From the NCBI GenBank assembly GCA_036365515.1, contig CM070873.1:24782585-24846584 (forward strand): a stretch of DNA of 64,000 nt. Reading direction: 5' to 3'. This stretch comes from Torymus aiolomorphi (taxonomy: Eukaryota > Arthropoda > Insecta > Hymenoptera > Torymidae). Within the stretch, counting starts at the first letter, position 1; every line of letters starts with the position of its first letter. Both the position numbers and the translations under genes were made by a program. Below, piece after piece: positions 36,891-48,452 of this stretch. The notes under the pieces were generated by a model, which did not search any database, was not told where the DNA came from, and saw nothing but the letters and a program-made list of their open reading frames with translations.

Positions 36891-37441
36891 TAGACATTGT
36901 AAACAGGATTTTTGGAATAAAATCCGAAAATTCATGGAATTCCCTTTGTGTTTATTTTGAATTCAAATCGTGTAATTGTAATGTAAATTGTAACTCCGAA
37001 GAATATTTAAGTAATGGATTGCGTTTCATTAGCATGTGAAATCGATGTACACTGAAAGGATAATACTTCTTTCCAAGTACGGTATTAGTGCGAGGCAGAA
37101 CATTATAAACTGCGAACAAAGCCTACTTACACTTCGTAAAATACTGCACACAGTTAAATATTAATACATATAAAGCAGCAGTATGAGCCTATAAATTTTA
37201 TGAGTCATAAATAATAACTAATTGCTCATTCTATAGATTATTCATCTTTATCTTCAGCATTCTTACTGAACACTGCATAATGCGAGAATTAAATAACATT
37301 ATTCCAATGACCTGAATTCCGATTTATTCCGTTAATAAGCAACTCAATATATCCCTCTATTTGAATTCTCTATATTCTAAAAATTAAAACCGTGCAACAG
37401 AACATTTGCAAAATTGAATCTCACCCAACTCGTAACAGACG
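36891..37441. other. AT-rich, nothing recognised
   Basis: No supported feature. Confidence 0.55.
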
Positions 37442-37449
37442 AATTTCAA

Positions 37450-37674
37450 ATGGGTTTGAAGTTTGCATCATTGGAATGCAACGAAATAATTTTGTACGAT
37501 TGATTAAAGTTATTAAACAATGGAAATTTTATCTTAACGTTTGTTTTAAAGCTATTTTATACTATAAAACACTAAATCTACACTCAAAATTAATATTATT
37601 TAGTATAAACGTGAAGTAAAATGAATTATTTTTTTTATTTCGTTGCACTCCAACGATACAAACTTCAGACCCAT
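37450..37674. mobile_element. ATGGGTCTGAAG MITE, copy 6
   Basis: 8-bp duplication AATTTCAA and AATTTCGA (37442-37449, 37675-37682). It adjoins the C-rich flank of the island at 37690. Confidence 0.88.
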
Positions 37675-37689
37675 AATTTCGAAAATAAA

Positions 37690-38200
37690 GAACCAAAACC
37701 CACCGCAACGTCAAAATCGCTTCACCGAATGCCCCACGGCGATGCGATCGAAGCAGCCCCTTGTCTCCCTTCATATCCGAAATCTCTCTTACACCTTGTA
37801 CACGGCGGCTCTTTAAACCAGCTGCGGAATTCGCCTGTCACACAGCTCCTCTGACCCGCGCGGCGTAGCGATCGATGCTTGCGAAAGCGATTCGGCCGGC
37901 GATAACGATGAAAGCGATCCGCGCGGGATATCGAGAGTTTCCCTCTCCCTCGGCTCTTATCTGTTTCCTCCTTTGTGCGCGATTCTTGGCGCTCGACAAA
38001 CGATTTTTCTCGCGTGTTTCGCTTTCTCCTTCCCCTTTTTGGCGATAGGAGGTTAGGTCCCCGTTCAGATCGAGCGGACGAGTGTAATTGTGTATCGAGA
38101 TGTCGAAGGGGATGGGGGTTTTTCTTGGACGGAGGATAAATGGGGTTGAGAAATAAGTTTTGATGGCTTTCGCGATTGGTTTGATGTAGGAATTTGAGAG
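37690..38200. promoter_or_regulatory. skew-switch CpG island 20
   Basis: Left ACCAAAACCCACCGCAACG, centre CCCGCGCGGCGTAGCG, right AAGGGGATGGGGGTTTTTC. Confidence 0.42.
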
Positions 38201-38639
38201 TTTATAATCTTTTTTTATGGTGTATTGGATTTTTGGTTAGGGTCGAATAGTAAATTGAGTTGTACGTATGATTAAACTTTATGCAATACGTTATTTAAAA
38301 TACCATTTTGAAATATTTTTAAGTGATAACTAAAACAGAAGAAAGGTTTTTAAATAAAAAAAATAGTTTTAGTTGTTGACATTTTTTATTTTGGCTACAA
38401 AATAAAATGATTATCCATTAATCTAGCGAAATATATATTTTAGGTTATGTAATATAATTAGCGTTACTTTGAAACTTACCATTAGACTTCTTTATAATTT
38501 ATGAAAAAATATTACCGTCAATTTATACGGTTAAACTTCAAGGTTTAGGTTTTTAAAAATTATTCTTAAAGCATACACGATCAAACATGATAAAAGTACC
38601 TTTAATTATTAAAGAAAAAAAAGTTATTAAAACCGCTCA
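38200..38639. other. AT-rich, nothing recognised
   Basis: No supported feature. Confidence 0.55.
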
Positions 38640-39090
38640 AAACCAATATACCAGATACCGAAAAACTTTTCTACAAAACTAATTGTCCAGGCCACTTCCC
38701 GGCAAAGGCAACAATAACTCTCGCGGGCCGAGTAGAAACTCCAGCAGCGGAGCAATATAATTGCCGGGACGTCTGGCCGCGAGCCGATAAGCGCGATATT
38801 TCCCAAAGTCCGCGCCGTCGTCGCTGTCTATCTCTATCCCTATCTCCGGGCCTTTGTGCGCGGATTAATCTCCCGGAAGCTGTAAGTAATTCATCCCGAT
38901 GTGTATCCGAAAATTGCGCGGCCCCTTTTGTTTTCGTTTCTATTGAAGAAATATGTATAGCCAGCTGCGAGCGTGGTGGTAGTGTTGATTTTTTCTTGTG
39001 AACGAAAGGGGGCGCGGAAATTTTTTTTCATTTTAAGATCGGGCAATGTTGGTGGAGTTTTGGTGGAATCGGTGATCAGTGGTTGGTTGT
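38640..39090. promoter_or_regulatory. skew-switch CpG island 21
   Basis: Left CCAGGCCACTTCCCGGCAAA, right GTTGGTGGAGTTTTGGTGG. A GCT|GTAAGT donor at 38891 could end a first exon. Confidence 0.4.
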
Positions 39091-39369
39091 TGCGTCAGTT
39101 TCGTTATGCTTCAGTGTATTGATATGCTATTAATGTGGTAAACGTGAAAAATATAAATGACAGCGTGATTGAAAGGTGGAAATTAAAATTCACGGAACTG
39201 TCAGGTTTGGGTTGCATAAAATCTCATCATACATATAAAAGTTCATCACTTTATATCAATATATTGCACAAATATTGAATAATACATATAAAGTGTGTTA
39301 ATTTACTTTTCTGCAAATTTTATTTATCGTTAATTTTTAATAACGCTTACGAGAAATCTTAACTTTTCG

Positions 39370-39860
39370 TTAATCAAACCTTTCTGCCTCGAGAATTCAT
39401 CCCACCCTCTTCGAAAAAAAAGTGCGCACACGCACAGCCCCTCCGCGATCTCATCATCATCTCCTTAATTAAAAGAAATCTCACGTAGAAAATAAATCCC
39501 TCACCGACGACGCGATGTAAATTCGCGATTAAAAAAAAAAGGAAATTTCGCGCTGCCTCGAGAGGTTTCTTGGAGGCTGTTAAGTTTACGCGCGATATAA
39601 ATTGCTGCCGCTGCTGCTGCGCGCTTATTTTCGGAGCGCTCCGCAGCAAATTGTAACACGGAACGGGGGGCGCGGTAGTTAGGGCTAAACGAGGCTTTAA
39701 TTAAAGAGGTTTAGGCGAGTTATGCGTCGTGTCGCCGGGAGAAAATTCGTTTGTCCTGCTTTTTCGTAACGAGATTCGCCTGGTAGAGGTTACGTTTCGC
39801 GGTTATTTTAAGGAGAAGGCGGAGCAGAATCTTTTTTTGTTTCGGGTGGAAGTATTATTA
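39370..39860. promoter_or_regulatory. skew-switch CpG island 22
   Basis: Left ATTCATCCCACCCTC, right GGAACGGGGGGCGCGGTAGT. Confidence 0.4.
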
Positions 39861-40610
39861 TTAACTGTAACGTGTATTTAGAAGGACTACAATTTCCAAA
39901 GTTAATTACTGATTATTGAGATTTACTATTTACAGTTAAGTACAGCACATTGTAAAGTTGAGGATTAACAGTAAAAAGTACACTTGCAATTAAAAGGTTG
40001 TCACGTTTAAATCTAACCCCAGTGAAAATCGGCTTCGTAAGAAACTGAAAATAACTGTTAAATACTGTAAATAACTGTTATATTAACAGTTATTAACAGT
40101 TATTTACAGTTATTAATATTTTTTAAAACAATAACTGTAAAAATAAAAATACTAATAATAGTTATTTGGAGTTTTTTTACGGTTATTTGTAATTATTTGC
40201 GGTTATTAACAATTTTATTTCTTCTCTATAACTGCAAATAGCTGAAAATATCTGTAAATAACTGTAAATAACTGCAACAAACTGAAGGTAACTTCTGAAA
40301 TAACTATTATTAACTGTTCTGAAAGTCTTTATTTTGACAGTTAATACTTTACAAAACTGCAAATAATTGAAAATAACAGTAAATAACCGTAAACAACTGC
40401 AAATAACTGCAAATAACTGCAAATAACTGCAAATAACTGATAATAACTGAAAATAAGTGTTATTTACGTCTCGAACCAAACGATTTATAATAGTTATTTA
40501 CAGTTATTTGCAGTTATTTACAGTTTCTTACAGTTATTTATTATTATAGGATAGGACGTTAATGGTTCTACTGCCCATGTAGTAAAGAAAAACAAATACC
40601 AATTATTTAT

Positions 40611-40655
40611 CCAACGTTTCGGACGATTTATTTTCGTCCCTCTTCAAGGTCTATA
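40611..40655 (-). ncRNA. Penelope 3' hairpin, degenerate hammerhead-like
   Basis: On the minus strand the order is CCTTGAAGAG, stem GGACGA, loop AAATAAA, stem TCGTCC, then GAAACGTTGG. Penelope-like elements are known to carry hammerhead ribozyme motifs, and stem II followed by GAAA fits. The first core box reads TTGAAGA rather than CUGAUGA, so self-cleavage is doubtful. Confidence 0.45.
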
Positions 40656-40951
40656 AACAATAAACAAATAAAAAACACAAGTTTACTTAAGAATCACATA
40701 CTTAAGACGAATAATTTACAATGCTTACCAAAACATATCGAAAAAAACTATGTTTAAGTGGGCATCCTAAGCGACCACTAGTCAATATGAAATTATAAAT
40801 ACGATTTCGTCGTATTTATACTAGACTATGCCACAGTGTAAATCATGCAAGGGAGACGGTAAGAGAGATATGCTATTGTACAACGATGACACGACGCGTA
40901 TATGTGAATGTGAACAGTATTATTATTCGAAACATAGAATGGATTTTATAG

Positions 40952-41710
40952 CTATAGCTTATAATTATTAATAAACGTTTTATATTTTGACTTTAGGAAA
41001 TTAGTATCAAACTGTCTGTTTAAGCTATTATATTGTGAGTGAATGTGGAGCATTTCTGATAATAATCTTTTCTTTAAATTTTGTTCCTGATCTAGAATTT
41101 TAATGTTATTGAAATCAATTTTATGATTTGTAATCGCTATGTGTTCATATAAAACTGATCTGTCTCTCTTAAACTTACAATCACTTGCATGTTCTTTACT
41201 TCTTACAATTAATTTTCGGGATGTTTGTCCCACGTAAGAAGCATCACAATCGCCACAGTTAATTTTGTAAACAACATGAGCTTTTTCATTTTTCTGGTAT
41301 TTGTCTTTTCCTAATCTAATTATCTGATTAAATTTATTGGAAATTGAGTTGATCATGATTAAGTTATTCTTATTGCAGATATTTTTTAATTCAGAGTTAA
41401 GATATTTAATATATGGAAAAACCAAAATACTATTGTAATTGATATTATTAGAATTACAGGTATTTTTGTTATTATTTTTAAATTGTAGCAAACGTTTATT
41501 TATGTGTTTATTTATAAAGTAAATAGGATAATCATTTTCCAATAATAAATCTCTAATTAGATTAAGATTATTCTCATGAAACTGTATATCAGCTAAGTTA
41601 ATACATTTATCAACTAATGAACAAATTATACCAATTTTATTACTAACAGGATGGTGAGAATTAAAGTTTAGAAATCTACCTGAAAAAGTTGGTTTCCTGT
41701 ACCAGTCCAT
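40952..41710 (-). CDS. Penelope-like RT C-terminus and GIY-YIG endonuclease (fragment)
   Basis: 252 codons, open from the truncation point to a normal stop. Residues 2-20 (DWYRKPTFSGRFLNFNSHHP region) match the end of the reverse transcriptase in Penelope-like elements. Residues about 145-200 are a GIY-YIG nuclease, with VVYKINCGDC, YVGQTSRKL (159-167), Arg170, the EH pair at 173-174 and YEHIAITNH near 188. The Cys-x-x-Cys (152-155) before the YVG is usual for the group. The catalytic RT motifs (YADD region) are missing, so the copy cannot move by itself. The intact frame suggests a fairly recent insertion. The first Met is an accident of truncation. Confidence 0.85.
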   Translation of the reverse strand: MDWYRKPTFSGRFLNFNSHHPVSNKIGIICSLVDKCINLADIQFHENNLNLIRDLLLENDYPIYFINKHINKRLLQFKNNNKNTCNSNNINYNSILVFPYIKYLNSELKNICNKNNLIMINSISNKFNQIIRLGKDKYQKNEKAHVVYKINCGDCDASYVGQTSRKLIVRSKEHASDCKFKRDRSVLYEHIAITNHKIDFNNIKILDQEQNLKKRLLSEMLHIHSQYNSLNRQFDTNFLKSKYKTFINNYKL

Positions 41711-41799
41711 GGAAATTTTTTATTATTACTTGCAGTTATTAACATTCATTATTTCCACTAGGGAAGTAACCATTGAATTACTCTCATAAAAATATTTAG

Positions 41800-42190
41800 A
41801 CAAAGGAATTCAGAACCTCAACTCCCAATTTGCATAATTGCATTAAACGCCTTAATTTTTATTAACACCTCTGTTAAATTGGGCGCAAACACATAACGTT
41901 AAAGCGCCTCTTTTCCCGGTGGAAAAACGGCACCATCCGTGTACCGGATAATCCGCCCCCGTATAATTACCCTCCGAGAATCGCGCGCGAGAAAAAAGAA
42001 CGGGTGAATTGCCGAGCGCGGAAATTAGCACGCACGCGATAAGCGCGTCAACGCGGAAGCTGGTGACAAAAGGAAGCGAGAGGCGCGCCTTGTCTTTTCT
42101 GTTTTCGCGCTGAAAATTTAATGAAATTTTCGGGAAGTTGCATGCCGCTGAGACGAAGAGGGAGCTTTTTTGAAAAGGATTGTGTTGTTC
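41800..42190. promoter_or_regulatory. skew-switch CpG island 23
   Basis: Left AACCTCAACTCCCAATTTGC, centre GTACCGGATAATCCGCCCCC, right GAGACGAAGAGGGAGC. Confidence 0.38.
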
Positions 42191-42689
42191 GTTTGTAATT
42201 TTAGGAATGGTATATTTTTAGTGAGTTTTATTTGCAAGATTAGACTGTTTCAAGTGAGTTTTGTATGTTCAATGTTATGTTTATCTTTTGTTTGAATAAT
42301 TAAGTAGGGAAAAGATTTTTTATTTATTTAATTTATTTATTTAATGAATCAAATAAATAAATATTGACAAAATTAAAAATTTAAGGTTAAAAGCATTCTC
42401 ACATATTTATCCGCCTGCTAATTGGTTTATACAGTCGGATTGTTATCTGTGTCCATTTTCATATGAGATAAATATTAAAAACACAAAGTGATCTAGTTCC
42501 AATATTAGATAAATCCGTACGTCCACGTAATAATATAATATTAATAATAAATAATATAATATTATTATATTATATCGTAATATTCTCATAAGCAGAGTAT
42601 ATAATATTTAGATTATTTAGATTTCAATAATCTTTCTTTCTTACAACAGTCAAATATATGTCGTAAGAAGAATCCTTAGATGCCTTTTT
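42190..42689. other. AT-rich with small hairpin
   Basis: TAATATAATATTA-type inverted repeats at 42525-42580 only. Confidence 0.5.
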
Positions 42690-43420
42690 TACAAGTACAA
42701 CCTCCTTCTCCAAATCCCGACATACCTTGTAAATTCCTCATTAACAGATGAAACACAGCAACCATTTTACATTCACAATTTTTTCCAGTCTCCTACTTTT
42801 TTAATGACGCGAAGAAAAATCATACATCCGCCCAAAGAAAAATTTCTCGGAAAATACACGCAGCTCATTCAAAACACTCTCCACCCACCCGATGTTCTAC
42901 ATACCGGAGAAAAGCCCGATATTTTTAATTCAAAGAGCCGCACGTGTGGTGGTAACGCGATTACGAGGAAGAAAAGAACCGAGAGAAAGAGAGAGGCAGA
43001 TAAGAACAAAGAAAAGACGGCGCGTGCGTGAAAATAATAAAAGAGCTACGGCGTCGGCGCGAGATTAAGTGGAAGGAGGCCGATCGCGTCAGACGCTCTC
43101 TGACCCAGTTTGCGAGAGCCGCGGGATTAACGTCTTCGCCCCCGCGCGCCGCAGCGACGGCTTCTTCGCTTTTCTCTCACTCCGCCACCTCTCTTTGCCT
43201 AGGGATATTGCGCGGGCGAAAGTTTTGCACCCTGGATGATTGCGAGAAGTTGCGCATTATCTCGCGCGGGAATCGAATTTACGCGCTGGATCGAGAGTGA
43301 ATCAGTTTGATTTGGAAAAATGCTGTATTTTTACGTCAGTTTTGTTGGTTTTAGAGGTTGGTATATAAAAGTGCGTGCAAAGTTGAGGTTATGGCTAGGG
43401 ATTTTTGTTTGTTTCGTTAT
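42690..43420. promoter_or_regulatory. skew-switch CpG island 24
   Basis: Left ACTCTCCACCCACCCG, centre CCCCGCGCGCCGCAGCGACG, right TTTAGAGGTTGGTATATAAA and TTGAGGTTATGGCTAGGG. Confidence 0.4.
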
Positions 43421-43639
43421 GAAGAGAACAAAGTTTAGTAATAAAACAGCTTTGAACGCTTTTCATTATTGCGAATTTACTACAGGAATACTGCTTTGAT
43501 TTGACATCTGATTGCTTCGAAATTAATCTTTCTGTCATACGCCGATCAGTCTAACTTTTGCCGTAATTTTAACAACTTCTCGCTCGAAACTATTACAATC
43601 TCGACAGCAAAGTAATTTAGAAACCGTATATACACGAAC

Positions 43640-44062
43640 GAGCAATTTTCCAGTTACATCGTCGCGTTCAGTGACAACAACAAAAGCTACCAAACCTGCA
43701 CGAAAATTAATTTCGAGGTCGATTCGAAATTTTCCCTACGAAAATGCATTATTGATCGAACCACCGCTACGAGGGGGAATTAAAAAGTATACGCGATAGC
43801 GCATGTCAATAGCCCTGGCGGCGGCGAGCTATCATCGCCGGGTTTCAATGGCCGCGAACATCACGGACACTTCATATCCGCCACGTGAATTTCCAATAAA
43901 CGTAGCTTGTGCCGTGATTGGCTGCTGTACCTGTCGCCTTCTCTTTCTCTTAATTATGATTCTGTTTAATTAATAGCGATACATTTTTAGCAGATTGACA
44001 AGTACGAATTGAATTCACGTTTGTTGGTGTGACGATGTGAGTTTAAAGTATGGTTTGGAAAG
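43640..44062. promoter_or_regulatory. skew-switch CpG island 25
   Basis: A weaker case: left GCTACCAAACCTGC, centre GGCGGCGGCGAGC, right TGTTGGTGTGACGATGTGAG. Confidence 0.3.
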
Positions 44063-44285
44063 ATGGGTCTGAAGTTCGCATCGTTGGACTGCAACAAAAT
44101 AATTTTTTACGATTGATTAAAGTTATTGAACAATAGAAATTTTATCGAAATTTTTGTTATAAAGTTATTTTATACTATAAAACCCTAAATCAACGCGAAA
44201 AATTAATATTAACTAGTATAAACGTGAAGTAAAATGAATTATTTTTTATTTCGTTGCACTCCAACGTTGCAAACTTCAGACCTAT
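44063..44285. mobile_element. ATGGGTCTGAAG MITE, copy 7
   Basis: 8-bp duplication TTGGAAAG and TTGGAGAG (44055-44062, 44286-44293). Confidence 0.88.
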
Positions 44286-44509
44286 TTGGAGAGAACGGTT
44301 CTATTTGGAAAATCGCTACTTTATCGACTTCTTCGGTTTCGACAGTTAAAGTATACGATAAACATAAGCAATAAGATTTACTCTTTACTTTTTTGATACA
44401 ATGAAACATTAAATGTAATTAAACATTAAGTAATTCATTCAAATACCGAGATTCGTAATTCTACTAAAACATTCAAAACAATGTTTAAAAAAACAATTAA
44501 CCATAACCT

Positions 44510-44980
44510 CAAGCGACGTCGATAAACCAATTCACCCAATCTTACCACGAGCCACTGAAAAGTACGCACTTAAGTTCTGAGTTTACTTATCGTTACCTTA
44601 TCGATCCTTCGATCCGATCGGTCGCACTGAGCACTCGCGAAAAAACCGGGGCTCCAAATCAAAGCCGAAATAATCGCGTTTCATGCTCACCGGCGGCGGA
44701 AACGTTAATTCGCCACCTCATTATCGCATCGATCCTCCAGCTTTGCACCGCGACAGCGTCGGGATCAATTATATGCGCTTCTTTTAATTAGCGTTTGGCT
44801 GTCGTGTCGCCGGTCGCGTTATAGTTCGTATACGTGTGCATCTGTGCGTGTGTGTGCGCTTCGTGTTTAGAAAGGAGTTGTTTATAAAAGTGTATTTTTG
44901 GAGCTTTTTGAAATAGAAATCTGGGGGTTTTGTTCTGTGCTAAGTTTAGAAGTGTGACGTTTTTTACTGGAAGGGGTTGC
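44510..44980. promoter_or_regulatory. skew-switch CpG island 26
   Basis: Left CCAATTCACCCAATCTTACC, right TCTGGGGGTTTTGTTC and GGAAGGGGTTGC. Confidence 0.4.
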
Positions 44981-45554
44981 TCTGGTTGTATACATTCGTC
45001 AGTGTTTGAAAAGCAAAATTTAAGTGCTTCGCGTGATTAAGGACTGAATTTTTGCTTGGAAATGTGTTTTATAAATATTAAAAAATTGGATTAATTAAAT
45101 ATTTTTTGTGATTATTCAAGGCATAGCATATGTTGTTTAATAGATACATTATTTGACTCATAAGGGATTTTTAGACTTTAAGAACAGTTACATGAAAATT
45201 ATGATGTCATGTGGACAAAAAAATTATCTGCATGGTATGAGCATTGTTTATATGCTAATACAGCATTGTTTGTTGCTGCAAAGAAACTGTTATCAAAAGA
45301 TTGAAGTAACGTTCTTACAGTGTTCTTACAAATCTTTCTAAAACGTATCTTTGTAATAACTGAGGATATTTATATAATCAGGAATACTATAAAAATATTT
45401 CAGCAACATTTCACTAACACTTTGTTAAAAAACATTGTTTAAAGATCTTCTAATTTAGTTTGATGAAATTCTGTGTTTTACAATTAACGAGTGTGGCAGT
45501 ATTACAAGCTTTTCCATGATCACCCAATTTATGATTACATTTTTATTTCCTTAG
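44981..45554. other. intron-like DNA before the 45555 exon
   Basis: No further exon candidate seen. Confidence 0.5.
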
Positions 45555-45614
45555 AGCAAACGATGCATTGGTTCGCTCAAATTGGTTCTGACGAAGACTC
45601 TCTTAATGGCTCAG
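45555..45614 (+). CDS. ens: candidate ens cassette exon (DEDSLNG)
   Basis: A 60-nt candidate exon between the acceptor TTTATTTCCTTAG and the donor TCAG|GTAAAC. In phase 1-1 it encodes QTMHWFAQIGSDEDSLNGS with split codons at both ends. The acidic DEDSL-N/D-G core recurs in the exon at 47352, with the same phases and 1.7 kb away. That suggests a duplicated exon pair used as alternatives or together. Alone, this short AT-rich segment would be weak; the shared motif and phase are the support. Downstream joins give Asp (to 47352) or Gly (to 49014). Confidence 0.5.
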
Positions 45615-46199
45615 GTAAACGAGGAAACAGGAGCGTTGTTTTCTTTTTTTCATTGTATTTTTTACATAACAAAGTTTGTTGTTTCATTTTTTGCGTTTGA
45701 AATATTAAACCGTTTTGATGTCGTTAGCTTTTGGCACGCGATTCATCGGAAGAACATTGTGCATTGGTTTCCATGAAAAAATATAACGTCAATTTTCAAT
45801 TGTTTTCTTCCGCTTCATGTACCCGGGGCTATTTTTGTTTATAGAAGCAGAAAAAATGAAATTGGAATACTTCGCAAGAAAATAAATTTTCTAACAATTT
45901 CGCTTGAAATTTCTTCTTTGTTTTGAACTCATCGTCATGCAATTTATTCTACTATAAAAATTTAATAAAACACAGAATGACTTTTCTCTGATCCTCAATA
46001 ACTATCTTTTTTTTTTTTTTTTTTTCAATAAAATCTTCATCACTACTGTATTCTTCCACATTTTTTACAAACAATCTATTCTGTTTTTATATTCAATTAA
46101 CAACTGAATCAAAAAATTTACATTTTCATTCACCAATAAAGTAAAAAAGAATGTTTCAACGAAGAATATTTCTCTCCCAACATCGAATCATTTTTATTT
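45615..46199. other. intron-like DNA
   Basis: A poly-T run at 46010-46025; otherwise nothing. Confidence 0.5.
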
Positions 46200-46610
46200 C
46201 TACCAAAATGGCCAATACTTCCACAGCGCCAAGTGAACCACTTCCCAATAACATATCGAAATAACTACATGGAAATTCAACTCTGCGCTCATTGAAATTT
46301 CATCGCGTCTCACGCTCGCAGCAGCAGTAGCGCGAACTGACAAACCGAATTAAGCGTCGCGCGCGGCAAAGTTGCAGCGCGTCCGATCGAACGCCGAGCG
46401 CGACTACTTGCGCCTCCGGCCTTTCAGACGAGCGCCCGATCGACAGCTGCTGTGTGAAACTTTTTTCTCCTGCAGCTGCTGCTTCTTTTTTTTTGCATTT
46501 TTGATGAAGGTTTTTTTTTCGTTTGAGTTCTAATGAATGAGAGTGCGATTTTTTTGAGTTGCTGCGAGGTATGCCGGTGAATGCGTGATGTGGATGGATT
46601 ATTATGCATT
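46200..46610. promoter_or_regulatory. skew-switch CpG island 27
   Basis: Left GAACCACTTCCCAATAAC, centre GTCGCGCGCGGC, right GCCGGTGAATGCGTGATGTG. Confidence 0.38.
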
Positions 46611-47351
46611 CGTTGAACGATTGCAGTTGAGGAAGATTAATTTTTATGTTTAATTATATTAACTATTGTTTAATTATTCATTCATTAATAAAAAGTATTT
46701 TATTTGTTATTGTTTTTATTAAGCTTAGTCTTTTCTTAAGTTATACTATATAAAGTATTATAAAATGATTTAAACAAATTTTAAATTATTCAGTATTTTA
46801 TAAATGCATGTTGCATGGCGTATTTTCTAAAAGGTATGATTTTATATTAACATTTAAAATTTATTATTGTTTAGCAGCATGATATTTTTTAGGACTTTTT
46901 GAATATTTGCAGTTTTTATCTGAAATAATTTGTTTATGACTTTATCATTGAAATAAATAAATAATTTCTATCTTAACCCTAATAATAGTTATCCAATTGT
47001 TTGAAAACAACAAAATTGACTGTGCACGTAAATAAGTAACCCTATAATCTTCATCCCATTCGAATAGCTACGTATATATTCTACATGCATCATACATATC
47101 CCACAAATCATAAGTTCTCCAAAGTATCTCTACGCATGTCTCGCCCCCTAACAAGAGTATGTCCGAACGCTTCGCACGAGCCACAAATCAAACTGAATTG
47201 AAAATTTGGGGATGATTATGATTATTATTATGATAATGATGATTTCGTACGATGGAATTAGCAAGCAGTAATGTAATGCTTGAAGTACGAATTAAATCAA
47301 TGAAAAGTGATCGGATTTTAGCGAAAAAATTTGTGATTTGTTATTCGGCAG
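46611..47351. other. intron-like DNA
   Basis: Nothing recognised. Confidence 0.5.
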
Positions 47352-47420
47352 ATTTGAGGCGACGCAGTAGTCAGTTCGACGAAGACTCCCTAGATGGCGA
47401 TCATCCGTACGAACACCAAG
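47352..47420 (+). CDS. ens: ensconsin cassette exon (FDEDSLDG)
   Basis: A 69-nt candidate exon between an acceptor ending TTCGGCAG and the donor CCAAG|GTGAAC. In phase 1-1 it encodes LRRRSSQFDEDSLDGDHPYEHQ. RRRSS is a basophilic kinase-type motif, followed by an acidic patch. It shares DEDSL-N/D-G with the exon at 45555. It joins in frame to the firm MAP7 exon at 49014 (split Gly codon). Its polypyrimidine tract is only moderate. It would lie just before the microtubule-binding coiled coil, where alternative exons could tune binding; that role is inference. Confidence 0.6.
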
Positions 47421-48039
47421 GTGAACACTGAACATTCATTCATATCATACTTAATATTACTTCTTTATTTATTTATTTTTTCATCATGAAACACGAACAT
47501 TTTCTAAAGAAATAAAACAAAACCTGGAGAGTAGAAGTAGGAAGCTGTAGATGCTCCTTATAGAAAAGTACTGGTTCGGGTTCTAACGTTGGTAATAGCT
47601 TGGTACCACGGTTGTAACCTTATTAAAATTAAAATAGCGGTAAAGGTCTACAATCTTTATAACATTATCCTGGTAGTGGTATTCTTTCGATTAATTAAAT
47701 TGTATTGATCGTCCGTCAAAAGTACTTTTTATAAGGAGTTTTTTTACGGATTTATAAAATTATTATTGAGATATATGAGTATTCTAAATATAAAATTATT
47801 CTAAAATGGTACTATAAAATATACTATAAAGAAAAACCGAAAAAATAGGATAAGATTAAACTATTATAAAACGCCTTTTTCTGAAATTTTACTTTATGGC
47901 ATATATTATACAAATTTAGATTATGGCTGGATTTATTTTAATTTGTTTTCATCAACAATATTAACTTCAATTTTTTTTTACTTTTTAGTAAAAAAAATCA
48001 TTTTACAGTGTGAATAATAAAATAATATATAATATAATG
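47421..48039. other. intron-like AT-rich DNA
   Basis: Nothing recognised. Confidence 0.5.
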
Positions 48040-48452
48040 TTATAAAATTTCCATTGTTGCAAAAGTAGATTTTTTCCACTCAAAAGAAATTCAATAAGTA
48101 AAGATAATCTTTTTTGTTTTTCATTCAATTTTAATTTGCAAGGTCTCATTTTCTTCCGTGTTCAATTTCAAGAGGAGTTACCGATACAAAAATTGAAAAA
48201 TTTTCAAAACCTGCAAAGTTATATGCAAGTGTTTATAAAATTCAGTGACAGCTCTACAAACAATTGGAAATAACTTTGCAGGTTTTGAAAATTTTTCAAT
48301 TTTTGTATCAGTATCTCCCCTTGAAATTGAACAAGGAAGAAAATGAGACCTTGCAAATTAAAATTGAATGAAAAATAAAGAAGATTATCTTTACTTATTG
48401 AATTTCTTTTGAGTAGAAAAAATCTACTATTGCAACAATGGAAATTTTATAA
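48040..48452. mobile_element. 413-bp foldback with ~195-bp arms
   Basis: TTATAAAATTTCCATTGTTG and its inverse. The arms are ~95% paired with only ~20 bp between them. No target duplication seen. Confidence 0.8.

Larger units (their letters stand above)
40547..41719 (-). mobile_element. Penelope-like retroelement, 5'-truncated
   Basis: A 1.17-kb insertion flanked by a 9-bp direct repeat TTATTATTA (40538-40546 and 41720-41728; low complexity, so tentative). It lies within the array of foldback element C and interrupts it. It keeps only the last part of the reverse transcriptase and the GIY-YIG endonuclease. On the minus strand the tail ends near 40547. A short hairpin precedes the end: GGACGA and TCGTCC arms followed by GAAAC. 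Confidence 0.85.
40017..41763. mobile_element. foldback element C with decamer arrays, interrupted by Penelope
   Basis: Left end CCCCAGTGAAAAT, right end (inverted) CCCTAGTGGAAATAA, 2-bp duplication AA (40015-40016 and 41764-41765). The internal units are AATAACTGCA-type decamers. Forward and reverse blocks alternate, the longest forward block being 40226-40460. After a short unique core (about 40461-40490), the final reverse block is split by the Penelope insertion. Without that insertion the element is about 565 bp. Confidence 0.75.
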
